Assembly (NCBI GenBank): GCA_001606155.1 | Contig: LODT01000010.1 | Span: forward strand, 36,175-100,174 | From: Tieghemostelium lacteum | Taxonomy: Eukaryota > Evosea > Eumycetozoa > Dictyosteliales > Raperosteliaceae | Length of the DNA stretch: 64,000 nt | Direction of reading: 5' to 3' | Part shown: positions 1-12,000 of the stretch, piece after piece | Numbering within the stretch: the stretch's first letter is position 1 | Layout: every line of letters begins with the position of its first letter | Program-made: the position numbers and the translations under genes | The notes under the pieces: model-generated | What the model was told of the DNA's origin: nothing | Database searches by the model: none | What the model saw: only the letters and a program-made list of their open reading frames with translations

Positions 1-487
1 AGATTATAGATAAATTTGTAAAATCATTGGATTCATTAGATGAACAAGGTAAGCAACTCAGATTGACAAAACCACTAAATGTAATGATTCAAGTGAATAC
101 TAGTGGTGAGGATTCAAAATCAGGATGTGAACCAAAAGATTCATTAGAATTAGTTAAATATCTACTAGATAAAAATTCACCATATCTAAAGTTTAAAGGT
201 TTAATGACTATTGGTAGTCCAAATGCTTCTGCTGATCAACCTGATTTTAAATCATTACAATCTTGTAAATTAAATTTATCTCAAAATTTGAATATACCTC
301 CTGATAAAATTGAATTGTCAATGGGAATGAGTCATGATTTTGAAGAAGCTGTATGTATATTCAATATCTTTGAAAATATGTATACTACAACAAAATATAC
401 TAATAATATCTTTAGATTAAATTTGGTAGTACTAATGTTAGGGTTGGTAGTAGTATATTTGGACAAAGAGATTATTCTAAAAAATAG
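1..487 (+). CDS. PLP homeostasis protein (YggS/PROSC family), 3' part
   Basis: This is the C-terminal part of a pyridoxal-phosphate binding protein of the YggS/PLPBP family, which buffers free PLP in the cytosol. The 5' end lies outside the window; the frame is open from base 3. Visible family motifs are [12 protein letters not shown], the [10 protein letters not shown] strand and the [13 protein letters not shown] segment. The last is followed by a 65-nt intron (351-415, GTATGT...TTTAG). The second exon restores the diagnostic C-terminal motif [15 protein letters not shown] and stops at 485-487. Without the intron the frame runs on into unrelated residues, so the splice is well supported. 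Only about 130 residues are visible. The catalytic-type Lys that binds PLP would be upstream of the window. Confidence 0.9.
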
Positions 488-536
488 TAATAAAATTCAT
501 TATTTTTTTTTCCTAAGATTTTTCAGCCCATTTTGA

Positions 537-966
<430 letters not shown>

Positions 967-1185
967 AACAAAAGATTCATTAATATTAAATTAGAACAAA
1001 ACATATTACTCAACTATTAACTCTCCCTACCCCTCTAACACACTCACATATAACATTCATTGCAAAACAATCGAGCACTATAATTAAACAACAATTGTAT
1101 TAAATTTCATAAACCCTATATACACCAAATAGAGTCTTTTTTTTTTCTTTGGTAAATTGAGTGTTATATGTGTTATTTTTTTTAT

Positions 1186-1506
1186 TTAACCTCCTGAGAC
1201 TGGTGGTATGATTGCAACTTCATCATTTTCATTAATGATTACATCTTTATCTTTTTCAATATATTCACAGTTGATAGCTACTAATGAAATATTTATAATC
1301 TATAACATGCATTAATAACTAAATGTACAACTAGTTTTTCTCATAGTTACACATACATAAATGGATTTCGGATAAAGAGATTTTATTTCATTTAATAAAT
1401 TTAAAGTTGTACATTTATCAATTGGTAGAGTGATAGTAATTTCACTATTGTTATCAAATATTTCTTTTAATTTGGCAAATAATAAACATTTAATTGATTT
1501 ACTCAT
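1186..1506 (-). CDS. mocs2a: Molybdopterin synthase sulfur carrier subunit (MOCS2A/MoaD)
   Basis: This is a small beta-grasp sulfur carrier of molybdenum cofactor synthesis, 87 residues in two exons (1506-1357 and 1299-1186). The 57-nt intron starts GTATGT and ends TAG. The N-terminal half shows the MoaD strand LLFAKLKEIF and the helix around LLNEIKSLYP. The second exon carries the conserved block VAINCEY...DEVAIIPPVSGG. The C-terminal di-glycine is where thiocarboxylate forms and is delivered to precursor Z by the MOCS2B/MoaE subunit. In animals MOCS2A and MOCS2B overlap in one transcript; here the small subunit is free-standing and no MoaE lies in the window. It lies 75 nt downstream of the glycerol kinase on the same strand. 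Confidence 0.92.
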
Positions 1507-1581
1507 TCTAATAAAAGAGAAACTGGGTTATATAATATGTTTTACAAGAAGGAAAAAAAAAATAATAAAATTATTATTAAT

Positions 1582-3234
1582 TTATTTTTCATTAAGACTA
1601 TTGTAACTGTTGGTATAGGTATCACCATCATAATCCTCAAATTCATTTTGATCGGATGCCCAATTTTGACATCTTTTTACAGCTCGCTGCCATCTCTTAA
1701 AGAGTAATTTTCTTTGGTCTTTTGACATTTTACATTCAAAAATTTTTGAGCTTTGTCTTAGTTGTACAAGCTCATCTTTAGATTTCCAAAAACCTATATT
1801 GAGACCTGAAAGCATACAAACACCTGCAGCTGTCATTTCAGGATGAGCAGCTCTGTCCACTTTGAAACCGCAAATATCCGAAATGAATTGCATTACAAAA
1901 TCATTTTGACAGACACCACCATCAGCTACAATCTTTTTGATTTTGGTGTATCCATCGGAGACAATACCGTCAACTAATTCTTTACAACGGAATCCAAAGG
2001 ATTCCAATAGAGCTCTGACAACATGTTCACGTTTAGTAGAAGGTGTGAGACCAATGATTAGACCTCTAGCTAGAGAATCATTTTGAGGTGGTGCCAAACC
2101 TGTGAGAGCTGGTACAAATACCACACCTTGAGAGTGTGGAACGCTATTAGCCATTTCAGAAGTTTCCCAAGGGTCATTAAACATACCAAAACTCTGAGCC
2201 CAGTCGACTACAGTACCAGCCGCCATACCTTTACCTTCCATTAGATAGTTAATCTCCGAACCAATTTTCCAACCAATGATTGGATACATTCCAAATGAAG
2301 AGGCTCTAGCTTGTGAGCCTGTATTTATATCTACAAAACAACCAGTACCAATAGTGAATTTAGTATCACCCTCTTGAAAACAACATTCACCAAACATTGC
2401 ACTTTGTTGGTCGCCTGCTAATGCATTAATTGGAATCTCAATACCAAAGAGTTCCTCTATAGTATTACCATAGTGATAAGAGGTATCATAAACTTTTGGC
2501 ATAATATTATAAGGTATATTAAATAGATAAAATACTACACTATTGTATACCATCTCAAAAGGGTCATATAAACCAGTAGCTGATATATTTGAATAATCGG
2601 TGGCATGTTGTTTTCCACCTGTTAGATTCCACAATAACCATGTGTCAATGGTACCAAATAACATTTGACCTTCTTTAGCGGCTTGTTTTGCCTCTGGTAG
2701 ATTTTCAAGTACCCATGCCAGACGTGTACTAGAATGTGCAGTAGAGAATTCAATATTACTGGCTGCTAAAAATCTAGGTTTACCTGTGAATAAATGTGCA
2801 AATTTAGTTGCACCATGTATACCTTTTAGTGCTACACTGTTGTTTGCATTCTTACAAATCTCAGAAGAACGACTGTCTTGCCAGGTGATGAGATTATGTA
2901 ATGGTTTACCGTTATCTCTTCTCCATGTAAGAAATGTTGACCTCTGATTGGTAATTCCTATTGACTTTATAAGTGTAATTTTATCTCCTGATGCTGGTGA
3001 ATTCGCTATTGATTCTTTAACTACTATTTTACATGCTTCCCATAATTGAATGGGATCTTGTTCTATATATCCAGGTTTATTCTCATTGGTTATCAATGGA
3101 ATTTGTTGTGTTGATTTACTAACTATATTCAACGCAGAATCAAATATAATAGATCTTATATTGGTTGTACCAACATCAATTGCGATAATATACCCTTTTT
3201 CATTGTTATTAATATTATTATTATTTGGTTCCAT
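1582..3234 (-). CDS. gk5: Glycerol kinase, GK5 type (FGGY family)
   Basis: A single-exon 550-residue FGGY carbohydrate kinase, normal full length. N-terminal phosphate-binding loop AIDVGTTNIRS (about residues 18-28). Other family landmarks are GITNQRSTF, ITWQDSRSSE, FGTIDTWLLW, the ATP-domain segments ALAGDQQSAMFGECCF and KFTIGTGCF, GWKIGSEINYLMEG, PALTGLAPP and ADGGVCQNDFVMQ. The WQDSR, DQQSAMFGECC and SSFGMYPIIGWKIG segments match animal GK5 better than classical GK. The expected reaction is ATP-dependent phosphorylation of glycerol or a related triol, but GK5 substrate use is less well established. It begins MEPNNNN, with an Asn run usual in dictyostelids. No frameshift. Transcribed toward MOCS2A. 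Confidence 0.9.
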   Translation of the reverse strand: MEPNNNNINNNEKGYIIAIDVGTTNIRSIIFDSALNIVSKSTQQIPLITNENKPGYIEQDPIQLWEACKIVVKESIANSPASGDKITLIKSIGITNQRSTFLTWRRDNGKPLHNLITWQDSRSSEICKNANNSVALKGIHGATKFAHLFTGKPRFLAASNIEFSTAHSSTRLAWVLENLPEAKQAAKEGQMLFGTIDTWLLWNLTGGKQHATDYSNISATGLYDPFEMVYNSVVFYLFNIPYNIMPKVYDTSYHYGNTIEELFGIEIPINALAGDQQSAMFGECCFQEGDTKFTIGTGCFVDINTGSQARASSFGMYPIIGWKIGSEINYLMEGKGMAAGTVVDWAQSFGMFNDPWETSEMANSVPHSQGVVFVPALTGLAPPQNDSLARGLIIGLTPSTKREHVVRALLESFGFRCKELVDGIVSDGYTKIKKIVADGGVCQNDFVMQFISDICGFKVDRAAHPEMTAAGVCMLSGLNIGFWKSKDELVQLRQSSKIFECKMSKDQRKLLFKRWQRAVKRCQNWASDQNEFEDYDGDTYTNSYNSLNEK

Positions 3235-4229
3235 ATATTTACATAAATATAAAATTGAAAAATAACAACACTAAAAAAAAAAGAAATTTCTAATATTATA
3301 ATTTTTTCATAATTTTTCAATTTTTTGCCAATATTAATATCTATAAAAGTTATAAATCAATTACTCATATATACAACAAGACATTTATAGATGTCTTTTG
3401 TTTAGTAAGATCAATAGTTATACTAATGTCATTTTATATAGAATCAGGTAAATTAAGAGTGAATAGTTTTCTTGTACTTTGAATACCAGTACTATGTTCT
3501 GAACTGTCACAAAACTCTTTCACTGCTATTTTATTTTGTAATTTTACTATTTAATATTCATTTTGAAAGTTTTCAATTTAAATTTATAAGTATAACTTTT
3601 GAGCTAATATATATGATTTGATGTTAATATATATATAAAAAATTTAATATATAGTATTTTTTTTTTAAATACTGATATAAAGATTTCAATTAAGTGGCTG
3701 AAAATGTGACATTTTTTTCAATAAAGTCCATCCTTTTATGGTTTTATTATATACTTTACATACACTTAATAGGCTTTTTTAGTCTTTGTAAATTAATATA
3801 ATTCAAATTTGAAGAATTCATTATGATCTCAATAATAAATTTAATTGTTCTAACAATTATTGTATTTGTATCTATTTTATTTAATAACATTTATAGAACA
3901 GTTTGTAAAACTGATGTAGCCTTATTATTGTTATTTTCATTTTATTATCTATTGGTATTTTTGCTTCTTACCTCAACTAAATTATTTTAATTTAACAATA
4001 CTTAAAATTACCACTGTCTTAGACAACAGTATTGGTTATTGTATTCATTTTGAATTTGGATATTTCAAAAGCTTTTTGAAATATTTGCATCCTTTTCTAC
4101 TTTAAAAAAACTTTCATTAGATAAAAAAATCAATACCCTAATCCAAATCAACTACAAAAAATTTACCACACAACACTACTACCATCTGTATCTATACATC
4201 AAATACAAAAAAGACCTATCCAAACAACC
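3235..4229. other. AT-rich intergenic DNA, no clear gene
   Basis: About 1 kb upstream of the glycerol kinase. Composition is strongly A/T with homopolymers. The only open frame is the short one listed at 3823-3990. Toward 4130 the base composition shifts to C-rich, AAC/CAC-rich text that marks the start of retrotransposon-derived sequence. Confidence 0.6.
3823..3990 (+). CDS. Possible 55-residue membrane microprotein
   Basis: An ATG-to-TAA frame of 55 codons. Two very hydrophobic stretches (about residues 3-20 and 33-51) are separated by a short polar segment NNIYRTVCKTD, so the product would be a two-pass membrane hairpin. The surrounding DNA is AT-rich and hydrophobic codons are T-rich, so such frames arise by chance. 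No homologue is recognised and no intron is evident. Listed because it is the only open frame in this stretch. Confidence 0.2.
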   Translation: MISIINLIVLTIIVFVSILFNNIYRTVCKTDVALLLLFSFYYLLVFLLLTSTKLF

Positions 4230-4921
4230 TCAAACCAATATTTACCAACCCAAGGAAGGTGAATTTATTCCTCTTCTACAAATAGTTCCAAACAAACCCC
4301 CTCCATCTATAATCCTACCCCTCACCCCTTCCCAACTAAAAATGGAAAAAAAATACCATTTCAACAGTACCAAACTACTCCTAACAATCAGCACAGTTAA
4401 GGATCCAAACCACCACAACATCTCCAACAAAAAGTGCCCACCTTGTGCAACACAGTCTCTGAATCTATCTCCACCCACATCTTTTTGAATGCCTAACAAC
4501 CACCACTGAATACATTCATCAATTCAAAAACACAATCAAATATTTCCAACTCGAAGATGTTGAATGGACTCCTACTCCAATTCTCAACATCTACAATAGT
4601 AAATACCACATAATTTTAATCAACATAATCGCCATCACCTTCAAAACAATCTGGAACAAATGGACATCATTCTCATACACGGATACATCCAATTTAATCA
4701 AAATACCTACCCTAAACCAAATCCTAAATATAATCCACCTAGAAAAGAACTCCTTAAAGACAAAATCCTGCAGCTCCAATTTGTTAACAGGGATCTAGAC
4801 AAAATCAATTTCTCTATACTCAAATTCAACAAAACATACAAAATTGTATTTTATAAATAAACTCAACTGATTTTGGTTTGGTGAGCCTTCTCAGTATAAT
4901 TAAAGTTTTAAAAAAAAAAAA
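4230..4921 (+). mobile_element. 3' end of a decayed non-LTR retrotransposon with poly(A) tail
   Basis: Plus-strand translation across frames gives pieces typical of the C-terminal end of a non-LTR (LINE/TRE-like) reverse transcriptase. A CPPC pair near 4435 is followed about 30 residues on by His/Cys-containing text, then a Trp-containing helix-rich tail to about 4860. The pieces lie in several frames, so the gene is dead. A non-coding segment at 4857-4910 (GGTTTGGTGAGCCTTCTCAG core) ends in an A-run at about 4910-4921, which looks like the element's poly(A) tail. The same 3' segment recurs near 43440-43515 (same strand) and 35049-35110 (opposite strand). The 4235-4500 part recurs at about 35675-35930. 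Confidence 0.6.
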
Positions 4922-4925
4922 GATA

Positions 4926-4980
4926 ATCTTTCATTAATAATAGTAATATTAACTGTTCATTAATAATAGTAATATTAAAA
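4926..4980. repeat. Two-copy tandem repeat (about 26 bp)
   Basis: The unit TTCATTAATAATAGTAATAT occurs twice in a row with a short variable junction. It lies directly behind the poly(A) tail of the retrotransposon fragment and in front of an inverted fragment of the same family. It could be a duplication made at insertion or a simple AT repeat. Confidence 0.5.
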
Positions 4981-5640
4981 GTAGTTTGGAACAGTTGAAA
5001 TGGTGTTTTAAGTTCTATAATCCTTGCCCTCACCCCTTCTCAATTACTAGGGTTGGTAGTTGTTTGGAAAGATCTTTTTTGTATTTAGTGTACAGGTGGT
5101 GAGTTTTTTGTAATTGATTTAGAAAATAAGGGTATCTTTAAATGAAAAGAAGTTTTTGTAAGAGAGTAGGTGACCTACCTCTTTTGAGTGGTTTAGATTG
5201 TACTTTGGGTTTATATTTATTCAAGCTAAGAAGCAGTCTTTTTGGATATTGGAAAGAGCACAAGTGAGTGTGGTGATTAATTGTTTTTGATAGTCAATTC
5301 CTTGGTTATATTAAATTTGGTATAAGAGATTGACTCTCTGGATTATAATGAAAGTGAAAGAAACTAGAAGGTCTTATGATAAGGAGAATAGGCATAGGAG
5401 GATGATACCTAGTATCAGATTAATCCCTTTTGCGTAGTGGTTATACCTCCCTTCATTGCAATAACCATAAAAGTGTACAACCACCACATAATATGTTGTT
5501 GAAGTAAATTCATATAATCCCCATTCTCAAAATAACTGATTGGATGTACAGCAAGCCAAGATGGAGAATGGATTACAGCAGGTGGAATCTGGCGGAGGTG
5601 GTAATGTGTACCTAGAACCAATATACTCTACCAGCAGAAC
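4981..5640 (-). mobile_element. Inverted retrotransposon fragment
   Basis: The reverse complement of 4981-5100 resembles the plus-strand text at 4290-4390 (shared CACCATTTCAAC...CCAAACTAC pattern), so a second, oppositely oriented piece of the same family adjoins the first. The part at about 5345-5450 is the inverted counterpart, roughly 90% identical by eye, of a 105-bp patch inserted in the virus-like gene at 41.95 kb. An open frame of 68 codons on the minus strand (5415-5621) is a fragment with no recognised domain. Promoters or intact genes are not visible. Confidence 0.5.
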
Positions 5641-6137
5641 ATAATAAATCAAATTATTAACCAGCAAGCATTTCAAGTCTTTGGATCCTCCCATCCCTCC
5701 TCCTAATTTCCCAAATATTCCAACAACCCCTTTACTCCCAACAGTTTAATAACTTCCTTTTTCTCCAATAAACCCAAGATTATAATAATATGAATCCTGT
5801 ACCTTCTCTGGGAAAATCAAAACCCTCAAAATCATGTCCCAAATATTTTTCCTTTGTGGGTGAAACCAATGGATTGAAAGGAAGAATTTATAAAGAAGAA
5901 ACAAATGAATAAGTTAGAGAAACTCCTAGAAGATGCCACATATATATATTAGCCAAAAGATTCTAGAATCTTTTCACAATTAATATAAATACTTTAGTAA
6001 ATAAATTAAATAATCATAGTTTTAAAATCATAAATAGAAGCCTATTCATTCTTACAGCTAGTAAAAATAGATGCAAAGACTTCTGCTATAAAGACAATAT
6101 TTGAAATCTATCATTTTATCGAAGAACCACCAAGAGT
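5641..6137. other. Gene-free stretch, probably old transposon DNA
   Basis: The first 250 bases are C-rich with short broken frames, like the neighbouring retrotransposon pieces. From about 5930 it is AT-rich. No open frame, RNA gene or convincing repeat was seen here. Confidence 0.4.
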
Positions 6138-6610
6138 TTAAATTCCACCAGAGGATATGTACCTGTTCATTTCCAAAGTTGTCCTTAGATGGGGTGAATG
6201 AATCATCTTTTCCCTTGGCCAGAAAATAATCTTCGGTGTGTAGAAAGGATTTTTTCTTCTCCTGATAAAATAATAGATGATAAAAGAACTACACGATCTA
6301 TAATTAAAGAAACATATAAACTCTATTGGGAGAGATATCATGTTTTTGAAATAAAATATCCCTTCTTTATTTGTTTTAAATTAAATTTGATTTGACTTTA
6401 TTTTTTAAGAAATTTATATGATAATCTTTTGGTAATTGGTTCTTATTCTACAATAAGGAATTCAACAGTAATCAATGATGCATTCCAAAATTCAACAAAA
6501 ATAGATCTATCGTTCCACTTAAATACGGTGGATTAGGTCTCTGGGATCTTAAAGGATCTTTTGCCAAAGAGCTATAATCTTAATCCTAAATGATAAATCC
6601 AACTGATATC
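6138..6610 (+). mobile_element. Decayed reverse-transcriptase fragments
   Basis: The plus strand near 6515-6590 reads PLKYGGLGLWDLKGS. This is the classic GGLGL.D signature found just after the catalytic domain of non-LTR reverse transcriptases, and it ends at a stop. Upstream, 6150-6440 is an inverted copy (about 80% by eye) of segments at 35330-35610 and 42690-42945. In this orientation it contains a D/N-HLF motif like the C-terminal zinc-binding end of these enzymes. The DHLF part precedes the GGLGL part here, the reverse of the usual order, so the locus has been rearranged or is composite. Confidence 0.55.
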
Positions 6611-7531
6611 ACACCCCAACTGGTGTATATGAGTTGCTATAGTTATTACTATATGCTGGTAGTTGATAAAAATCGAGGTTTATATAAATGATTATTATTA
6701 ATAGTTTTTTTATATCCATTTTAGAATATTTTTTAAAATAAATCTTTTTTTTTAAAATAGGAAATGTAATTGGTATAGTTCTTACAAATCCTCCTACTAT
6801 GTTACATTATTTAAAAAATATTAGGTCCCACATGGAATTGGTCAAAGATAGACTATAATACAGTTTTTATCATTTATTTAAAGGCTTCCTTCAATTCCAG
6901 GTGTTTGAATTGATATTGAAATTAAGATTTAAATAGATATTAGTACCTCTTCAGCATTTACATCTTTAAGAACACAAGAGTTAATTATCCTGTATTTAAT
7001 GAGTTTTTCAAGAAAAACTGGGATAGGAAAATATATCAACACCATAGGTTCAGAACTTGAAGAAAATTGTTCCCGAAGTTCAAACTTTGAAAATTTGGGT
7101 TTGATAAATTCATTAAATATGATATTTTATTTAACAGAACCAGAGTAATCAAATTTAGTTTAACTCAGAATTCAACAAAATCTTTAATTGGAATCTATAT
7201 AACAACAAACAAAATAAAATCTAAAAATATATTTTTATTCATATAAACAGATGAATTTCATTGTTTTATTGCTGAATTTTGCTTTTAAAATGAAGTGATC
7301 ATTTTACATTATTTTTAAAAATAATTTTTATATAAACACCTAATCACCCACCTCCTAAATTTTTTTCACACATTTTGAAATTATAGTGTGTGAATTTTGT
7401 AAGTTTCAATTATTTATACCCTTAACATCAATGTTATTGTATTTTATTTTATTTTTTTTATAGTTGAAATAGTGGATAAGAGGAAAACTATAATTATTTT
7501 TCTCAGGTGGGAAAAATAAACATTTGGAGAT
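6611..7531. other. AT-rich gene-free stretch
   Basis: About 0.9 kb of AT-rich DNA with no open frame worth reporting. The final 150 bases before 7532 hold T-runs and are probably the promoter of the AIM24-like gene. Confidence 0.5.
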
Positions 7532-8624
7532 ATGATATCTAGAGAATTTATAAATTCTACAAGGAATTTAATTATTCAAAACTTTGTATTTGGAAATAAT
7601 TATTTAAAAAAATTAGTTAATGTCAACAAGAAATCTTCAATACTTGTTGATTCAAAACATCAAAGATCAAGATCGAAATCAACTTCTACTTCCAACAACA
7701 ATGGAGTATCCAAAACTAATAACAATAATATATTAAAAAAAACATCAACATCATCGAGTTATCAACCATCAATTACAAATATTGAAAAAGTTATAAAAGG
7801 ACAAACAAAGAATTTTGATGTAAGTTGTAAATTGATAGAGATTTAATAGTTGATGTCTAATATACATATTTAAAAAGTGGGAGATATTTGGATTGGAATC
7901 ACAAGTTGTTCAAGTACATTTGAATCCAGGTACATCAATAACAGCAGAAACTGGAGCATTATTAGAGATGAGTTCACATATTGAAATGGATACTACGGCT
8001 AGAGGTGGGTTTTTGTCAAGTTTTAAGAGATTGTTTACAGGACAAGGTTTGTTTTTAACAAAGTTTGTTAATCCCACTAATGAGAGGGCTAGAATAACTT
8101 TCTCTTCACCATACATTTCAAAGATATTAGCAATAAAAATGTCAGAATTTGGTGGTTCACTCATTTGTAAAAAGAATGCATTTCTAGCTGGTGAGAATGA
8201 TATAGAAATCTCACCAAAATTAGCAAGTAAATTTAAAACTGGGTTTCTAGGTGGACAAGGATTCATTTTACAACAATTGACTGGTGAGGGGTTGGTATTT
8301 GTTCATGCTGGTGGGTCAGTAATCTATAAACACTTGGCTGAAAATGAAAAGATTCGTGTTTCAACTGGTAATATTGTGGCTTTTGAAACTACAGTTCAAT
8401 ACGATATCGAATGGAATAAAGGTGTAAAGAATATTTTGTTTTCAGGTGAAGGTTTTGCGTTGGCTTCCATTACTGGTCCTGGTACTATAATCTTACAAAG
8501 TTTACCATTTGAGAAATTAGTTCAAGCTATTGCAAATTCTGGTATACTTTATACAACATCCAGTAGTGGTAGTAGTTCTTCATCATCCTCTCCATCTTCA
8601 TCATCCTCAGAACAACAAAAATAA
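7532..8624 (+). CDS. AIM24-family protein, probably mitochondrial
   Basis: Two exons (7532-7819, 7878-8624; intron GTAAGT...AAAAG) give 344 residues. Residues 1-96 are basic and Ser/Asn-rich and look like a mitochondrial presequence plus linker. The AIM24/TIGR00266 beta-sandwich starts immediately after the splice (WEIFGLESQVVQVHLNPG) and continues through AETGALLEMSSHIEMDT, FTGQGLFLTKFVN, FLGGQGFILQQLTGEGLVFVHAGG and VKNILFSGEGFALASITGPG. It ends with a Ser tract and EQQK. In yeast Aim24 supports MICOS and respiratory complex integrity; the bacterial relatives have no fixed role. Choosing the splice at phase 0 joins the family's usual first strand. Function here is inferred from the fold only. 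Confidence 0.85.
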
Positions 8625-9067
8625 TCTGTTATAGGTTATTTCTGTCAATAAAAAAAAAAAAATCTGTTGCTCTTGTTGTATTATCAATGGTTTTCTTTGA
8701 AAATAAAAATCAAAATACCCATTACTCTTATCTACTATCATATCAAAAAATAAAAATTTAAAAAAAAAATAGTATAGAAACTCTAATAATAACTACATAT
8801 TTAATTACAATAATAAATTTATAAAAGACAATAGCCACCAATCAAATTTCAATATAGGCCTCCTCAAATCACAGCGTTGAGAAGATAAAATTGATGATAT
8901 CCATCAAAAAACTGATTTATAAAACTTTTTTTTTTTTTTTTTTTTTTTAATTTTTTTTGTATAATAATATCACAAAAGTTGTTTTATTGTTTTTGTGTTT
9001 TTAAAGTAATATTACCTAGGATCATCACTAGATTACACGTTGACATTGATACACCACAGCAAGGTAG
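8625..9067. other. Intergenic, promoter of the 1518-aa gene
   Basis: AT-rich spacer between two plus-strand genes. It holds a T-run of about 22 bases at 8927-8948 that resembles the oligo-T promoter stretches of dictyostelids. Nothing else was seen. Confidence 0.5.
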
Positions 9068-12000
9068 ATGTCTGAAAATAATACACCTACAACAGGTGGA
9101 AATCGTAGAGGTACAATATCCAAAGCCAAAAGTTTTAGAAGACCAGCATTGAATTTGGATACACTTGGAAATAGTAGTTCTGCTGGTGGAACTGTTTATA
9201 AATTTTTAAGTACATATTTCAAACGAATATCTACAATAATATATTAAGTGAGAATACAGATTTTAACATTAATAATACAAAATATGTATATAAATATATA
9301 TAGATGGTGAAGAATATACAGGACCAAATATAGGACAATCTCCACCAATAACACCAAGAAATATACCAAATACAATTGATTTAGAATCAGCAGAATGTAA
9401 AATACCAATATTTTTAGGAGCAAATGGTACAATTTATAATAAGTACTATGTTGCAATTAAATTTGCAGGTATACCAGATGACAAACCAAATACACATAAA
9501 GAGTCATTTCTACAGTTTAATAGTTTAGATCCAATCTATCAAAAGTTTCCAGAGTATTTAGAGTCAGAGGGATACTATGACTATGAACAGAATTTAATTA
9601 TTTGGAAAAGACAGGTATTAAAGAATCTTGGGGTTATACAGTTACCACATTCAATGGGTCGTACTTATTCAAGACCTAAGGCATTCAATGATAGATTCCT
9701 TAGAAAGAATTCTGAGGCATCGAATGGTGATGATTCACTCTCTTATGAATCTGAGAGAAAACTTACAGATTCTGATTTGTTACCTAAAGATCAATCTGTA
9801 CAAGATGATGATGAATCCCAGTCGAATAATAATAATGATGGTAATAGTGGTGGACAGAGTGGTGGTAATACAACTGGACAAGGTGGTCAACAAAGAGAGA
9901 GATCAGGATCAGATACATCTACTGGATCGTATGATGGTCAATTAGATGGTACCTCACCTATTGATGGTAGTCCAAGTTCTGGTGGTTTAGCTAATTTTAT
10001 TGCTAATGGTGGTCAAAGAAGTAGAAGTAATTCAAGTACATTTCTGGATCATCGTATTATTAGATCAAATTCATTGTCACCTAAACAGACATTACAGAGA
10101 TTAAATGACAGCGGTGACTTTAAACGTGGTCAATTAATGAATGTTGATGATGAACATCGTTGGATACTAATGAAAGATCCATGGGATGCACAATTAATTC
10201 TAGCTGAACCTATTCCAGAACTTTATAATACCTTTGATGAATATGAATTTGCAATGCGTAATTGGTCAATAGAAGTCGCTACTAAGACTGCAATTATACC
10301 TCCACACGCAACTCAATTTGTTCAATTGTATTCTAATGGAAAGTTATCAGATTCTCAAGATGGTTCTCCAAATTCCACACCAAACAAGAACAAATCACTT
10401 CGCCAGGAATTTGAAGCTATTCTCTTACAGAGTCAATTGAATAAACAGGATTGGAAAGTCAGATCTGGTGTATTACCCGTGCAATCTGAAGATGATTATC
10501 AAATGGAGAAATTCTTAGATTCAACAAAACTGGAGTTGGATAACTATCAGTCTGGACATTTCAATAATTTATCTGATGATTTGATATGCGTCAAACAACC
10601 CCCACCAAATCCATGGAAAAAGTATGACCAAATGATTAGATATGATATTTCTGAACCTTTTGAAAGATTGTACAGAAAGAAGTTACTAGCCTACAGACAA
10701 TCGGCTGTAAGTCAAACTTGTGGATATTGGTCTAATAGATTACTAATGCCACAGTTTTATCGGTCATGGAGAGAATCTTTACAAAAGAAACAGTCATTCT
10801 TACCACCGCTAACTATTAAAGTTGGTAGACGTTCAGATTTAAATTCTGAAATTGATGGTGGAAAAGTTGAGTATAACTACCTTATTCCAGAACCACAAAT
10901 TCTCTTTCAAAAACTAGTTTCACCATCCATGAATATTCAATACATTCTCGGAATGTTTGATCAACAAACACAACAACAATTACAATCTGGAGCTGATCAA
11001 TTGAGTCCCTCTAGTGCTAGTCAGAATGCTGGTAGTCTTACACCACAATCACTTAAACAATCCACACCACCTACATTGCTATCTACCAAAGAGACCTTTG
11101 CAAGTACCTCTAGTAAACAACTAGACCCCAGCGAAGAAAAGAGACAATATTTAGCACTTTTGCAACAGTATGACAAGAGACTACAATACTCTTTTAGATA
11201 TGACCAATTAAATAGTTGGTGTGAACCTTCAAAATGGAAATACTTCCAACAGGAATTGGAAAAAGTTGGACAATCCTCTCATTTGGATATGAATACCATT
11301 TGGTCATTGGTAACCAACAATGAAGTTCCTTTAGACAGATTCCAGGAATTTATTGATTTTGATTTAAAACTTTATACCCCACCACTATTTCCAAATGGAT
11401 CAGGAGCAGTTGGATCACCAACTAATAGATCAACTCAAAACCCAAATTCTCTATCACCACTACCTCCACAGATTATAGGATCACCTCCATCTAGAACTGG
11501 TAGTACTGGAAGTTTTAGTTTTGGATCACCACTTAATAGCAGTAATCAAGGTAGTAAATTACCACTTTCTCCAACACATTCTAGTATACTTCAACAATCT
11601 GGAATGGAATCACCAAGACAAATGTCAAGTAGTCATTTAGGTACATCAGTTAGCAGTACAAATTCAGGTGGATCACCAAGATCAGCAATGAATCTAACTA
11701 CTTCATCAGCATCTTCAATGAACCTCATTAATAGCAGTAGTGGAATTTCAGCTTCTTCAAACAACACAATGAAAGATTCCAGTGGTACTGTAGGAATGGT
11801 TGCTGTAAATCTAGTTAATCAACACTTTATTCAAACCTTCCTAAACAATATCATCACAACAGACAGTTTTCCAGTACTTTTAAGTTTTCTAGATAAAACC
11901 AATTCTCTACTCAGTAGATCAAAGATTTGTTCATTGGTTATCTTGTCACTGATTAGTGAAGTCAAAAGCACTATTCTCTTTGAATCCGTTATACTAGCCA

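Noticed and set aside
5415-5450. tRNA-like A-box text (GCGTAGTGGTTATACC) suggesting a tRNA or SINE
   Set aside because: No B-box, no cloverleaf and no acceptor stem can be drawn. The same text at 41.95 kb ends abruptly next to it, so it is better explained as retrotransposon sequence.
7910-8266. 118-codon minus-strand frame opposite the AIM24-like gene
   Set aside because: It is antisense to a well-supported exon, with no recognisable protein features.
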